Of a stretch of DNA of 64,000 nucleotides, positions 12,801 through 25,290 are shown piece by piece (positions within the stretch are counted from its first letter, which is position 1; each line of letters begins with the position of its first letter). A program made the position numbers and the translations under genes. The DNA is taken from assembly GCA_946699065.1 (NCBI GenBank), contig CAMPDV010001042.1, forward strand, positions 89,565 to 153,564. The letters are read 5' to 3'. The stretch is from Loxodes magnus. Its lineage: Eukaryota > Ciliophora > Karyorelictea > Loxodida > Loxodidae. Under the pieces are notes generated by a model. That model worked only from the letters and a program-made list of their open reading frames with translations, did no database searches and was not told the DNA's origin.

Positions 12801-15514
12801 AAGAATAACTTAATTTTAAAATTAAAAAATATTATTTTGATCTATTAAAAATGCTAAGGAAATATAAAATAATTTATTTATGCTTAATAATAATTAAAAT
12901 TAATGTAAATAATATAAGAGAAATTGTATATATATTGAATGCTTATATAATTAGATATAATTAGATTTTATATAGTTTATATACAGTTTCTAGGAAATAT
13001 TAATATTTTATTAAATACACTGTAAAATTAAAATTAATAATTAATTAAAAATTTTTAATTTTATATTAATGCTCTTAAGATAAAATCTATATGAAAAGAT
13101 AATTATAAAGTGATCTTAGAGTAGATATGAATAAAGCAAATATTAAGAAATAGATTTTGCTTAATAATACACAAAAATTCTAATAAAAGATAATTATGGC
13201 TCGGGGGATATTTATATATCGCAGCTTTAAAAACATAACCCTTAAATAAAAAATAATAGAATAATATAAAGCATAAAAATTAAGTTATTTATTCAATTAT
13301 CATGATAAAGGATATTATAAAACTAATACTTTCTAGATTATTTTAATATATTTAAAAAATTGCAAGATTATCCAACACAAGAAGTAAGCTAATATAGAGG
13401 ATAAATTAGATTTATAATAAATAAATATCTTACTTAAAGCTTTAAATTTTAATAGTTCAAATAATTTTAAAGTAATTTAAATTATAATTATTTATTTAGA
13501 TTTTTTTATTCTTTATTAACCAGATTTTAAATCATAAAAATAAATATTCTCTTTTATTTATTTTTTCTATTATTTTAATTTTGAATTAAGAAATACAAGC
13601 GGATATATGCAATTTTTTTAATTTATAATTCATAAATTTTTTTCTATAAACGTAAGGATTCTAACTAGATTTATAATTTGTAAATATCGTAGCTTCTGTT
13701 TATTGGATTAAATATTTGTTAAATAATTTAATAAAATAATAAATTTTAAGTATTAATTAATTTTTATTTAAAATAATTTATATCATCTATAAATTAAATT
13801 ATTTTACTCAGTTTTGTCTTACATTTATAATAAAAACCTAATTCACACTACTTTAAGATTTATTTATTTAGTTAAGTTTTATTATTATACATCCACTTTA
13901 TTTTACAAAGGAGCTTTATTTTAATTTCTTATAGATTTTAGTTTTCAATTTTTATATCTAGACTGAGCTTTCGTGTAAAGGATTTAAATTTATTTTTGAA
14001 ATGATATATTTTAGTTAAGGATTTATCTTGGACAAATATAATAAATAAATTTAGGAATTTATTAAATTGCTGCTAATTAATAGATTAATAAGCTTTATTT
14101 AGAATAAATTTAGTTTGGTATTTAGTCATTTTTTTATAGCAAATGGTATAAATTAGTAAATAGTTCTTCTTAAGTTTATTTAGTTCCTAAACTTAAAAAC
14201 TAATATTTGAAAGGAAAAAAAACTATTTACTAAAAATTAATATGAAAGGATGAAGAAAGTAAAAGAATAAATTAGTTAACTCTTTTATAAAATTAATTTT
14301 TCTATTTGTTTAGTGAAATATAAGATTATTATATCAATAAACTATTAATTTTTTCACTGATGCTTAAATTAATTCTTAATATATAAGTCTCTATGTGTAT
14401 TCAATCCTTTAATATTAGTCTCATCATATTTAATAAGATCTTTAACTTTCGTAAGGCTTTATTTAGTTAAATATCTATTTTTTCTAATCTTTTAATACTA
14501 ATTTTAATTAATAATGTATCACTAATCTAAATCATATATTAACTTCTTTGAAGAAGTAAAGAGATTTAGCAAAAGGCTTATTTATATTTTTATATTTGAG
14601 AGACTTTGGTATATAAAATAAAACTTGATTTATTGAGTATTTTATCTATTTAAAAACAATTGGCTTCTATAAATATTTGATTAATTTTCTTTAAAAACTT
14701 AAAAAGAAGATAGTTATTTAAGTACTAATTATACAAAAATTTAAATGATATGCTTCTAAGAAACTATTAAGCATTTATTTATTTTATTAATACATTTTTC
14801 TGCTTTTATTTATTTTTTGGAGGAAAGAGTTAGTAATTGTATAATTAGATCTAATAAAATTTATAAATTCTAGGAAAATTAATTTATAAACATTTGCTAT
14901 TTAAATTTATAAAAGTGAAGCATAAGGATTATGTGGCTATTATAAAGAGAAAATAAAAAGTTATATACACTCTTTGTTTATAATAATAATATTTTATACT
15001 TAAAAATTAAATATTTTTAACATTTTAAAATTAAAAAACAAAAAAAAATTAAATTTTATTTCAAATGTCTATTTAGAATCTAAACAACAAAATTATTAAC
15101 TAAGATAATAATAATTTTACATCTCATCAATTAATTGAGATTATTCTAAAAAATAATTTAAAAAACTTTAAATTATTTTTTATAAATATATTTATTAATT
15201 TTAACTTAATAAATGAACAAGCTTATCTATTTTGCAATCATTGTTTTATTATTATTTATTATTTCAAAAGCTAGCAAGCTTTAAATTTTTTAGCTAAAAT
15301 TATCTAAATTTATATTATTTCATATGTTTATTCTGATATAACTATACTTTTTTAAATGAAAATCATTAAATTAATAAACCTTGCTTATCAAATTATTAAT
15401 TTAATTCTAATTATTGGTAGATATCAATATCTTCTTTTCTAAAATTTATACTTATATATAACTTTTGTTTTTTTAATAAATCAATTTAACCTTAGCTTTA
15501 TTAGTGAATTTAAA
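9861..15514. other. long AT-rich region without a recognisable gene
   Basis: Almost entirely A and T with many homopolymer and TTTA/TAAA runs. I found no motif-bearing coding stretch, no tRNA and no clear tandem array. One short GC-richer patch (about 13198-13227) has no feature I can name. Confidence 0.5.
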
Positions 15515-16030
15515 TAAATAATAATAATAAATAAATAAATTTGATTATAGAGCCCGTAGCACTTTCATTGGTGCGCAGCTCTTTAAAAAAAATGTTTCAT
15601 ACTGACAAGAATGTTTGTTACTGATAAAATTATCAGATACTGATAAACCTTGTTCAACACTAGTATAATTATTCAGTACTGATAAAAATGTTCAATACTG
15701 ATATAATTTTAGAATACTCGTCATCTTTAATACTTGTTGGAGGTCCAAGGACATGGTAGGATTGTGTCTCATTGCATTACCAAAGCAGAGGACGACATGT
15801 GTCAATTATGGGTACTTAAATTCCCCACCTCTGATGAAGCTCGCAATATTATTTCTTTTTAGTTCCAGAATTAAATTAAATTCAAATTGAGCCAGTGCCG
15901 AAGGTCTAAGAATCTTATGTCTCAAGGCCAAACCAAAGCAGAGGAAGACATAAAGTCGATTATGGGTACTTAACTTCCCCAACCTCTGATGAAGATGACC
16001 TTGTTGTTCACCTTCGAACAACTACGGCAG
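15515..16030 (-). mobile_element. retroelement island with LINE-type 3' hairpin tail
   Basis: A GC-richer island ends, on the minus strand, in the 42-nt hairpin shared by four elements in this window (15543-15584 here), followed by a TTTA-type tail (15515-15542). Upstream of the hairpin are two copies of a roughly 75-bp block offset by about 153 bp (CAAAGCAGAGG at 15781 and at 15934). I see no long protein motif. It could be a LINE 3' untranslated region, a SINE-like element carrying a LINE tail, or a reverse-transcribed host RNA. Confidence 0.55.
15543..15584 (-). repeat. LINE 3' terminal hairpin, copy a
   Basis: Read on the minus strand it begins AAAGAGCTGCGCACC and ends in the complementary GGTGC..GGGCTC half, giving a GC-rich stem with a small AATGA-like loop, then TATAATC and an ATTT-rich tail. 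The motif is also at 53077, 58762 and 59008. Confidence 0.7.
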
Positions 16031-17860
16031 TTTTAAAAAATATATATAAGATAAAATATTATAATTTATAAGACTTTAAGCTATTAAATTAAATAAAAAT
16101 TATAATTAAATATAGTTATAAATAGTAAACAAATATGACTAAACAGTTAGGTAAAAATATATAAGTATTATGTAGCTATTAATAGTAATTTGTATTTAAT
16201 TTAAGTTATTAAAGTTATATCACTAATAAAGTTATATTTAATTTAAATTTGTTTCATCCTATTACAATTTAATAATTTATTTTTGCTATATAAAAATAAA
16301 TATGAAAATCCTTGAAAGATATATCATATCAAATTAAAAGTTTTTATATTAATAAAGTGAAAAACTATAATAAAAGCTAGATATAATTAATGCTTTATTA
16401 GCTTATACTATTACCAGCTTTTTACTCTTAAAGATATTTTAATTATTTAAGTTCTTAAACCTAAATCATTCTATAACTTTAAAATATATTCTCTAGTGTA
16501 TATTAGTACCATTTTAACTTAAATTATCTATTTAAAAGTTTAATTTCTATAAAAATATAAAATTTTGCAAAAGAAATAAAGAGAGATTTATACTTAAAAT
16601 TTGATTTTTCAGAATTTATTTTAAAAGAAAGAAAAGTCACAACTAATAAAAAGAATAATAATAATAATCAAATTTTTAAGCTGCTAATTTTGTTAGTTTA
16701 CATAATCAAATTACTTATTTTTAAAGTTAAAATTTGCTAGTACTAATAAAAGATATTTACCTCTGGAAAAATTCTAAGAATTTATAGAGATAAAATTAAA
16801 TAATATATATAGGCTATCATTAAAAGAGCAAAACATTTTAATAAGAAATGATTCTTTGTATTTTTAATATTTTAATTAAATAATTATAAATTAAAATGCC
16901 TTTATTAAAATTAAAAAATTATATATATTCATATTAATTTTAATTTTATTATTTAAATTAAATATAATTTTTAGTTATTAAGGATATTAAACTTTAATAA
17001 AAAATTATTGAAATAAATTATTTCTAACTAATTTTATTTATTTTTATAATTTCATTTTTAAAGATTTTATCTACAATCTATTTATAATTCAATCTATTTC
17101 TAAGATTATTTTATGTTTATATTTATATATTTTAAATATTAGGAAATAAGCTAAAATTAAATCTTATTTTTCTAAGCTTAAAGTTGTAAATAAACTTTTT
17201 TTAATCAATAGAATCATCATTTCCTTTCCATTCTTATTAAAATCTTATTCAGTCCTTACTATTTGTTTTTATAGCTTTTTTAGTTACTAAGATTTATTTA
17301 AAAAAATTAGATTTATTCTTGTACTTCTGAATAAATTAGAAATTTTTAAAAGCAATGAAGTTATTTAAGCAATAAAATTAAAAATTGTATAATTAATTAA
17401 TTATTTTAATTCCTTTTGCTTTATGTATTTAGATTCTGTCATTTCTCTATACAAAACTTTATAGCTAATAAACTTCTTTTATTTTATTTTCTAAGTTTAT
17501 TTTCTTTTAATGCTAAAATAAAATTAAAAAAATCATCGATGTATTATAAAGATTAAAGTTTAAGAATCAAACAAAAATTAGGACATAATTTAAATAAATT
17601 ATATGGATATCATTAAAAATTAAAATCATACACAATTAATTAAAGCTTTACTCACTAAAATATTTTTTAAAGATATAAAGGCAGCCTTGGTAATTTTATA
17701 AATGTATAATGTTGTGGTTATAATTAAATTAACTAATTTACAAAATATTTATTCTTTATTTTCCTTTTAATTACTAACTAAATATATAAACTATTATTAT
17801 ATTTACAAATTTTTTATTTTTATATTGTCTTTAACTTAATAACATAAAACATAAAACTTT
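16031..17860. other. AT-rich spacer
   Basis: No gene, RNA or structured repeat recognised. Composition is as in the other spacers. Confidence 0.5.
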
Positions 17861-17864
17861 AAGA

Positions 17865-18025
17865 GCTTGGTGGAGACACCATGGAGTCCGAGACCCTGTA
17901 AAAGGTAATACAGGAGATTATGGATCTTTTAAGGGAACACTCCATTAGCCTTAAAATTTTAATTTAATTTAAAAACTTTAAAAGCCTGCTAGAAAGTTGG
18001 TCTTTAAGTGGGATGAATAAAATAT
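17865..18025 (+). mobile_element. possible LINE ORF1 fragment
   Basis: A short island of higher GC in an AT-rich background. Under the UAR=Gln code it reads M-E-S-E-T-L-Q-K-V-I-Q-E-I-M-D-L-L from about 17881. This resembles the M-E-Q-L-I-x-V-V-L-x-L-Q-K coiled-coil start of the LINE ORF1 copies at 23.1-24.05 kb and 34.8 kb. The fragment is too short to be sure, and the flanks give no support. Confidence 0.3.
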
Positions 18026-18029
18026 TTTA

Positions 18030-19005
18030 TCTGCTTATTTTATAAATAAAATCTAGGTTCATAAATATAATTCTTCTTTGAGTAATATCAATAATATCTA
18101 AAATTAAAATAAAATATAATCTTAATTTAGAAATATTCCTCACAAAATAATATGAATAAGATTGATATTTAATTTAAACTTAATTATTAAATAACTTTGC
18201 AAGTATTAATATTAATAATAAATAACTATTATATTATATTTATAACTTTCAAACTTAAAATTATTTACAATTTTTTCATAATTTTAGTTATTTTAAAAAT
18301 TTTAAATTGCAATTTTATCTTCTTTATTTCGCAAAAGCTTTAGAAATATTTTATATACTAAATTTTAGAAAGATTATTTGAGAATTTTTTATTAGCTTAA
18401 ATACAAATTAAAAAATTAAAAAATTAATTCAAGCTTTTATAAAATTTTTGCTTAATTAGCTATATTTTACCGAGTATCTGAGAATTAAAGTATATTAATA
18501 TATTAGCAATTATCACTTTTCTATATATTTTTTGAAAAATATGACAAATTATTTATGTAAGAATTAAAATAAAATAAAATAAAATTTTAAAAATTTAAAT
18601 TAAAAAAAATAGATACAAGTTGTTTATAATTTGTGAAAAATTATAGATATAAAATTTAACTAAATTATGAAATTTTTAATTTTTTTTCCTTTTTTTGATT
18701 TTAACTTGAATTTTTGGAAAAAAAATTAAATATTTTAAAGAAAAATTAATCTTAAATAGTTGTTTTAATTTTAATTAATATTTTATCGATTTAAATAAAT
18801 TTGATAAAGTTTTTTTGAACTAAGAAAATTAATTTAATTTAATTTATTTAATTGTAAAATAAATATTAAAATTTAATTTATTTATATTGTATCATGCATT
18901 TTGTACTATCCTATCTTATAAATTATGTTATTAAATTAAATTAAAATTAAAAGAGTTTTTTTACGTTTTTAATTACAAGAATTACTTCTTCAATTATATA
19001 CGTTA
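18030..19005. other. AT-rich spacer
   Basis: Extremely AT-rich. Nothing recognised apart from short oligo-A and oligo-T runs. Confidence 0.5.
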
Positions 19006-19009
19006 GTAA

Positions 19010-20585
19010 GTACTTTTTTATTTTTTATTCAATCTTGATACCATAATTTTTTCTTTAATTACACCTTCTTTCTACTATCTTTAGCATCTTCCTTTTTTAC
19101 TTTCTTAATTTCTAGAATCTCAAGTCTTCTTGCCATTATCTTTTTGTTATATATTTTTATTTATAAATATAAATACTTCAATTTAAACCCTGAAAATGAA
19201 TTTATATATTCTTGATTATACAGTATAAGATATCTTAAGTTATAATTTCCGATCTTTTCTGATAATAAATCCCTTATAATAGAATAGTTTATATATTTAA
19301 AGATATGTTCGAAAATCTCATATTCTCCACTTATGCAATAGGAATTATCAATAGGATAATGACGATCTTAAAGATCTTTACAAAAATTATAAGATTAGAT
19401 TCTAAGTTTATATATATTTATAATTTCTCGTCTTTATTATTTATTTAATTTCGAATAAGTAATATTTTTTGATTTTTTTTAATTACCAAATTATTAAGTA
19501 TATATTTTTGCCTAATTCATTCTCATAAACCTTTTAGTTGCTACAATATATAAATATTGCTGCATTTTGTCTCTTTTATGTTTGTTTAAAGTTTAAGACT
19601 GATTTTATTCTAATAACTCTGCAGATCGATATTGTAAAGATCTGGTGATTGCTCCATTTAATCATAGTGTTAAAATTCTTCTCTCTAGATATTAATGAAA
19701 AGTGAGCCTATTGAAGATCTAGGAAAATTAATACTTTTTATTTCGTTTTGTATTAACTCTGAAGAGTTTAAGACCCATAACATGCTTAAAAGGTAATCAA
19801 TTCAAATTTATTAGAGTGACTCATTGAAAGTTGAAATTGCATCTTAAAGCACATTTCTTGAAATTATTCTCATATTTAATTTAATTAAATTCAGAACTCT
19901 AATTATTCCTTTCTGAATATACAATGGTACTAATTCTTCTCTATATTCTACTTTAGGTAATGTAAAAAGTCTGTATAAAGTTTTAAAATGCCAAGGAGTC
20001 ACATTCTTATATCTCATCAGTCGAAAAGCAGCTTTTTCATTATAGCTATATATTTGAACGCTATTTTTCTGCAATGGGGATTCAAATTATTCTTCTTATG
20101 TAAAATTAATTTAAATTAATGATTTTTTTATAATTAGTTAATTTTCTAATCATAAATTTAAGATTTACTATTTTTAATAATTTTTTTGAGATTAAATTCA
20201 TTCAGATTTGATAACACTTATATTTTAGTAAATTGATGCAAAAATCTTATTTGTTTCATTTATTAACTCAAATCTACTTTGCAGATTTGAAAAAAGAATC
20301 AGATAATCTGCCCATCCTCTTTAAGCGAGCTAATATTCTAAATTTAGCATTTGAATCTCAATTAGGTACTTTTACTTTCCAAATATCTGATTGCGATTTC
20401 ATAAAACAACAATGCTAAAACTAGTCCATGTGAACTTCCTTAGATAACTTCATTTTTGTATTATAAAGTTCTAGTATTAATTCCATCTATAATAAATGAA
20501 TAATTTAAGTTTTAATAAAATGATTCTTTGGCTTTTATTAGTCCAAGTGATAGTTTGACTCTCTTAGTTATTTTTATTTTCTGCT
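19010..20585 (-). mobile_element. degenerate LINE reverse transcriptase remnant
   Basis: Minus-strand remains of a non-LTR retrotransposon. From about 20560 the frame aligns residue by residue with the RT copy at 54.5-55.8 kb: a shared E-S-F-Y-(E/Q)-N segment, Q-G-S-S-(H/N)-G (RT motif B), A-I-R-Y-L-E, and a motif C that has decayed from G-F-A-D-D-L to G-W-A-D-Y-L. Further on, P-W-H-F-K-T-L-Y-R and K-V-E-Y match the post-RT region of that copy. Near 19370-19330 a C-x-S-G-E-Y-E-x-F-E-H stretch resembles the Cys/His tail of LINE proteins. The frame must change several times and a catalytic Asp is lost, so it is inactive. The 5' part, including motif A, is missing. Confidence 0.65.
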
Positions 20586-20589
20586 TCAA

Positions 20590-23100
20590 TATGACTAACT
20601 TCCTAATATTATTCTAGCTTATTAATTGTTTTAGTTTTATTTAATATAGTAATAAATAAAATAAATAATATAGTTATTACTTGAATCAGTAGAAATTAAA
20701 TAACTTAACTTTTATAATAATAAGTTAGAGCTAGTCTAATTAAAATTTATCTAAGTAATTACTTATTCCATATAATACCTTTTTATGTTTCATATTTAAT
20801 AAAAAATATTTGAATCTAGATGAATTAAGAGCGCCAAAATAATTTATTTTTAGAATAAAAAATTCTTGTAGAAAGAAAATTTTTTAGAATTTAAAAAGTT
20901 TAATAATATTTATAAATATACACACTGTAGATTATGAACTTTTGTTTTAAGTTCATAATCAAATATAAAAAATAGATAGAGAAACAATAAAAACTTTCTA
21001 AAGCACGTATTAATTATACTCAAATAGAATAAATAAATAAATAGATAAAAAATTAATTTAAAGGAGTAAATGCTTCTTATAATTATAACTAAAAATAAGT
21101 GGAAGAATATAAGATGATACATGGAAGAAATTTTATCTAAAAAAATTTGGCAGAAAGAATTATTTTTAATAATTTCTGGATTTATCTTTGATTAAAACTC
21201 AAACTAAAGCCAAAAAATTATGTGAAATGATTTAATTATAATAATAAACCTTTACAAGCAATTAAGATATTAGCATCTCAATTTATTTTTTAAGAAGTGG
21301 CTTGTCTGATAATTATCTTTTCACTTTTGAATTTTAAAATTCAGTTAATTTAGTAATTGAGATTTAAATAAGAATTATGATAAAAATTTAAATACTTGAA
21401 AATTAAGTGATAAAAACCTCAATGATAAATAATGAGATTAAGCAATTTATATTCCTTAAATAAAAATTTCCTTATATGTGCAAGCCGTAAATAGTTAGAG
21501 ATGCAAATATTTAAATAAAAGAAAATAATTTTTAAAGAAGAATATTATCCAATTAAAGAGTAAAGTGGCTGGGATAATGCATAATCATTATTAAGTTAAG
21601 TCAAATATAAAAATTTAATCAAAATAGATTATTATTTAGTTTAAATTTTAAAGAAAATAAAAGATAAAAGGAGAGTGAAATTTGTATAAAAAATCTCAAG
21701 CAAAGTAAAACTTAATATTTGCAACTCTTAGTAAATCTTTGAAAATTTTAGTTTTAGATTGAATAAAACATAGCAAGACTTTATAAAATAAAAAAGTTAA
21801 AGTTACTTAAAAAAAAATAAAATAAATAGATAGATAAAATAAAATAAATAGTAAGAGTTATAATACTTTATTTTATGTAGAATTAAGAGATATACAACAA
21901 AAATAGAAAATAATTTCGCAAAAAGATATATTAAGCCTGTTTTCTTGTAATGAAACTCAATTCTTAGACAGTATCTTAATCAGGTTAATAAGTAGTTTTG
22001 GATGGTCTTATCTTTATCACATATTTGTTCAATCATATCTAATTAAAACTCGTACCTTCTATTTCTATTCATGTTATTATTATTTTATTTAGTTTAGTTC
22101 AAGCTTTCTTTTATTTACCATTAAAAGGTTTATACAATTGATTGCTAACTTAATTAAGTTGATAAGTTGAAAATCTTATTATATTTTGTTAACTTAATAG
22201 TCATTAATCTCTAGTTTGCAATTTACTTTTACTTTAAGTTCTTTCATTCTTTTAGAATAGTTACTTCTTTTTCTTCAATCTATCAATTTTAATACTTATC
22301 TGTCTAAGATCTACAAGTTTTAAATAAAAATCTAGATAAACTTAATAATTCTATTCTTTAGTTTCATAATATCATTTTAGCTAAAATAAAGGAAAAAAAT
22401 AAATGTATATTTATCTTTCTGTGAAATTTAAAGCTTTTAATTGAAGAAAATACTTAAATTATTCCAATTCTTTTATCTTTTTTCTTAAATTTTCTTTTCT
22501 AAACTCACCTAATAAACTTTTAAATTTTAACTTTTTTTTACTTAATGGAACATAATCCTTAATCTCTACATTCAATTAAAATGAGATCTGACAATTTATA
22601 ATATTTTGCTAATAACACTACGAGAAAATAGACAAAGATGGTATAACTTATTTGTATTATAAATTATTTTAAGGAAGTTGGTGATGCAAAAGAATAATCT
22701 ATAAATAATTAATAAAAGTATATCAAAGTTTATATCTAATTAGAATAATTTAAAAGATTAATTTAGAGAAAATAGAAGAAAAGAAAGATTAAGCGCAAGA
22801 AAAGAATTAAAGGAATGAAGGAGAATTTCGTAAAAATTGAGAAAAAAGGTAAATAAGAAACAAAAAAAGATAAATAAATAGAAGAAGTTTAAAGAAATAA
22901 TACTTAGAATAAGGATGAACAAAAATAAATAATTAGAATTAAATCTAAAAAGAGAAAAAATGCAAATTTTAAAAGTTTAAAATATAAAATATTCAAAGAG
23001 GATAATTAAAATTTTCAGTAAAATTAGCAAAATCAGATATTTTATTAATCAAAGGAAGTTAGTTCTTCAATTATAGATTTTAAAATTTTTAATAATAATA
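20590..23100. other. AT-rich region, no confident gene
   Basis: Mostly AT-rich. On the minus strand around 21900-22080 one frame has a mixed, protein-like composition (D-M-I-E-Q-I-C-D-K-D...), but it does not extend cleanly and carries no diagnostic motif. On the plus strand 22750-23050 is rich in Lys, Glu and Gln codons without further support. I do not call a gene here. Confidence 0.4.
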
Positions 23101-23109
23101 ATATTAATT

Positions 23110-24046
23110 TATCTTTTCAATTTTAGGGATTTTCAACCCCATCAGGAAGACAGCAGTTCATGCTCCCTGCTGTTAAATATAAAAGTTCGAGTCACCCAAT
23201 TTCAGCGAGATTGGGAACTCGGATTTTTCCAGGTTTTCCCTCCTTTAACTTGCCTTGGTTCCATCTTAATCTTGTATATTGAACTATCCGGGTTACAATT
23301 TATTCTTTTCATTTTTGCTTCTTCTTTTTTCTTCTTTTTTTGCTCTTTTATCCAATAGTTTCTTTATTTCTATTAAAATTTCCAACATTTCCGATAAAGA
23401 TGTCATACACTTCCACAGCAGAAACATTTCTTTTTGATTTTTAATTATCTTTCTTGATGGATTTGTTTCTTTCTGGCTTCGATTTTCATTTGTATAGCTC
23501 CAGTTTCGCTTTGATCTTTCTTTAATGTTTACAACTTCTCTTCTATTTTTTCGAGTCTGTTATCCAGTTCAGTCTGTTTCTGAAGCTAATTTTAGGATTA
23601 GCTGATCTGACTTTGTGATATGTTTCAAAAGGCGCTTAGTTCTCTTTCCTAGGACATGAGTCTTGACTCTATTCCTTCTATTTGGTTAAGTTAATGCATT
23701 AACTTCTCATTGTCCTTCCTTAGCTTTTTGATCACTTTCTGGAGGTTTAATACAACTTTAATGAGCTATTCCATGGTCATCTGGCCAGAAGGGTTAAATT
23801 CTGTGACCTCCTGGTGCAAAGCAGATTTCGCCTGTTTTCTAGGTTTCTCCTACTACGTTGGAGTAAGGACATGAGTGCTTTTCTGAGTTTGTTTCCGTTC
23901 TTCGTAGATCTATTATATTCCAGGTTTTTAAAATTATTAAGAAAAAGGCTAAGGTTAAGTGTAAGAAGACTGCCCGAGATTTGCTTCTGATTTCCTCTCC
24001 TTCTTCGAGGAGGTGATATAGAAACCTTTTTTGAAGCCTTATATTT
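23110..24046 (-). mobile_element. LINE ORF1 (gag-like): coiled coil and CCHC zinc knuckle
   Basis: A minus-strand frame stays open from about 24046 to at least 23110 with UAR=Gln and UGA=Trp. It has clearly higher GC than its surroundings. The N-terminal F-K-K-G-F-Y part aligns with L-R-K-G-F-F at the start of the copy at 34794, but its own ATG is lost. A basic, Pro/Gln-rich section follows, then a long heptad-like coiled coil with M-E-Q-L-I-K-V-V-L-N-L-Q-K and repeated Lys/Glu/Leu. Next comes C-F-C-C-G-S-V-W-H-L-Y-R-K-C (C-x2-C-x4-H-x4-C) at 23385-23426, and a basic tail. Coiled coil plus CCHC is typical of LINE ORF1 proteins, which bind element RNA. It is probably a 5'-truncated or partial insertion, since no RT follows it downstream. 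Confidence 0.65.
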
Positions 24047-24049
24047 AAT

Positions 24050-25290
24050 TTTTAATCCTTTAAAATCTTTATTAATTAAAATTATATTACATATTAAATT
24101 AAATTAAAAATCTTCACTTATATCTTAATTAGATTTTAAGAATAAAGAAACCTAAAAAATCGTTTAGGATATGAACATAGAGATATTATACTATTTTTTC
24201 AGTTCTAAGTCTATAGAAAGATCTGATTTTTTAAGTATAGAAAATATAATTTATATAGCTTTTTTTCCTTAGTAGTCAGTGAGTGTTTCAGTTGAAATTA
24301 TTTAGTTAGTTATCTTCAGCTAGGTGCTGTATAAATTCTATCTGAGGTATAATCTTCTTTTTCTTTACAAATATTCCTTATTTCATATATTTCAAGATAT
24401 TTAATAATTTGTTTATTTAAAATTTAAGAAAGAACTTTTAATTTATCAAATATAGGCTTTAGCTTAAATAAAAATAGATAGAAGGGAGAGAAGGCAAAAC
24501 ATATAAGCTTTAAATATAAATTGACTTAATGGTATTCAGTTGCAATAAAAGGAAAAAAGACTAAATATCGCAAAAAAAATAATTTAAATTGATATACGCT
24601 TATCATTATTTATTGTCGAGTGTAGTTTTGGTTTTTTAAATTCTTAAAAGCGACGAAAATTCTAAATTAATATGAATTTTGAAATCAAGAAAATGATTTT
24701 TAAAGTTTCTTCATTATTAAATATATGATTAAATTGATTGGATGATCAATGAGTAAAAAGAGAAGGAATTTAAGGTTTGTAAAATATATGCATGTATTAA
24801 TTTCATATTATATCAAATTTGAATGATTAAATTAATAAAAAATTGCTATTTGATTAAAGTTTACTAAGTTTAAAAATTCTAGATCTTCGAAATTTAAAAT
24901 CATAAGGAACGAAACTGAGAAAGTTAATTGCGAAATTTAGTTTTAAAACTAATTAAAAAAATAGAGTTTAATCCTCGAAATTTTAAAATTAGACTAAGCG
25001 AAATTTAATCAAATTAGATTTTGACTTTTATTATTTTAAATGTGATGGATAAACTTAAATAAATAAACTTAGAAATTATTTTTAGAATTTTAGCTATTAT
25101 ATTAAAGGAATTCTCAAAATAAAAATAGATTTAAATAAGCAAAGCATTTTTTATTTTTCAGAAAGAGAGAAGATAATCTGAATCTGCTATTTAATTTAGT
25201 TTTAAAATAGAATGAATATAGAGGTTTTAACTAATGAAATCGAATTCTTTAATAAATTATTTTTTTATTCTATTTAATAAATTCAAATGC
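24050..25290. other. AT-rich spacer with a weak coding-like patch
   Basis: Mostly AT-rich. The minus strand between about 24100 and 24560 holds one frame of mixed composition (K-Y-L-E-I-Y-E-I-R-N-I-C...) directly upstream of the LINE ORF1 fragment. It could be element 5' sequence or a gene scrap. I cannot assign it. Confidence 0.35.

Noticed and set aside
13198..13227. Small GC-richer patch in the AT-rich desert
   Set aside because: Too short and without pairing or similarity to the LINE hairpin.
15806..16030. A short minus-strand match reminiscent of 5S rRNA (GGGGAAGTTAAG context)
   Set aside because: The surrounding 5S helices and box C are absent; probably chance.
21900..22080. Faint resemblance of a minus-strand frame to the region before the helicase core in D5/SF3-type proteins
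   Set aside because: No Walker A or B motif follows and the frame does not continue; too weak to call.
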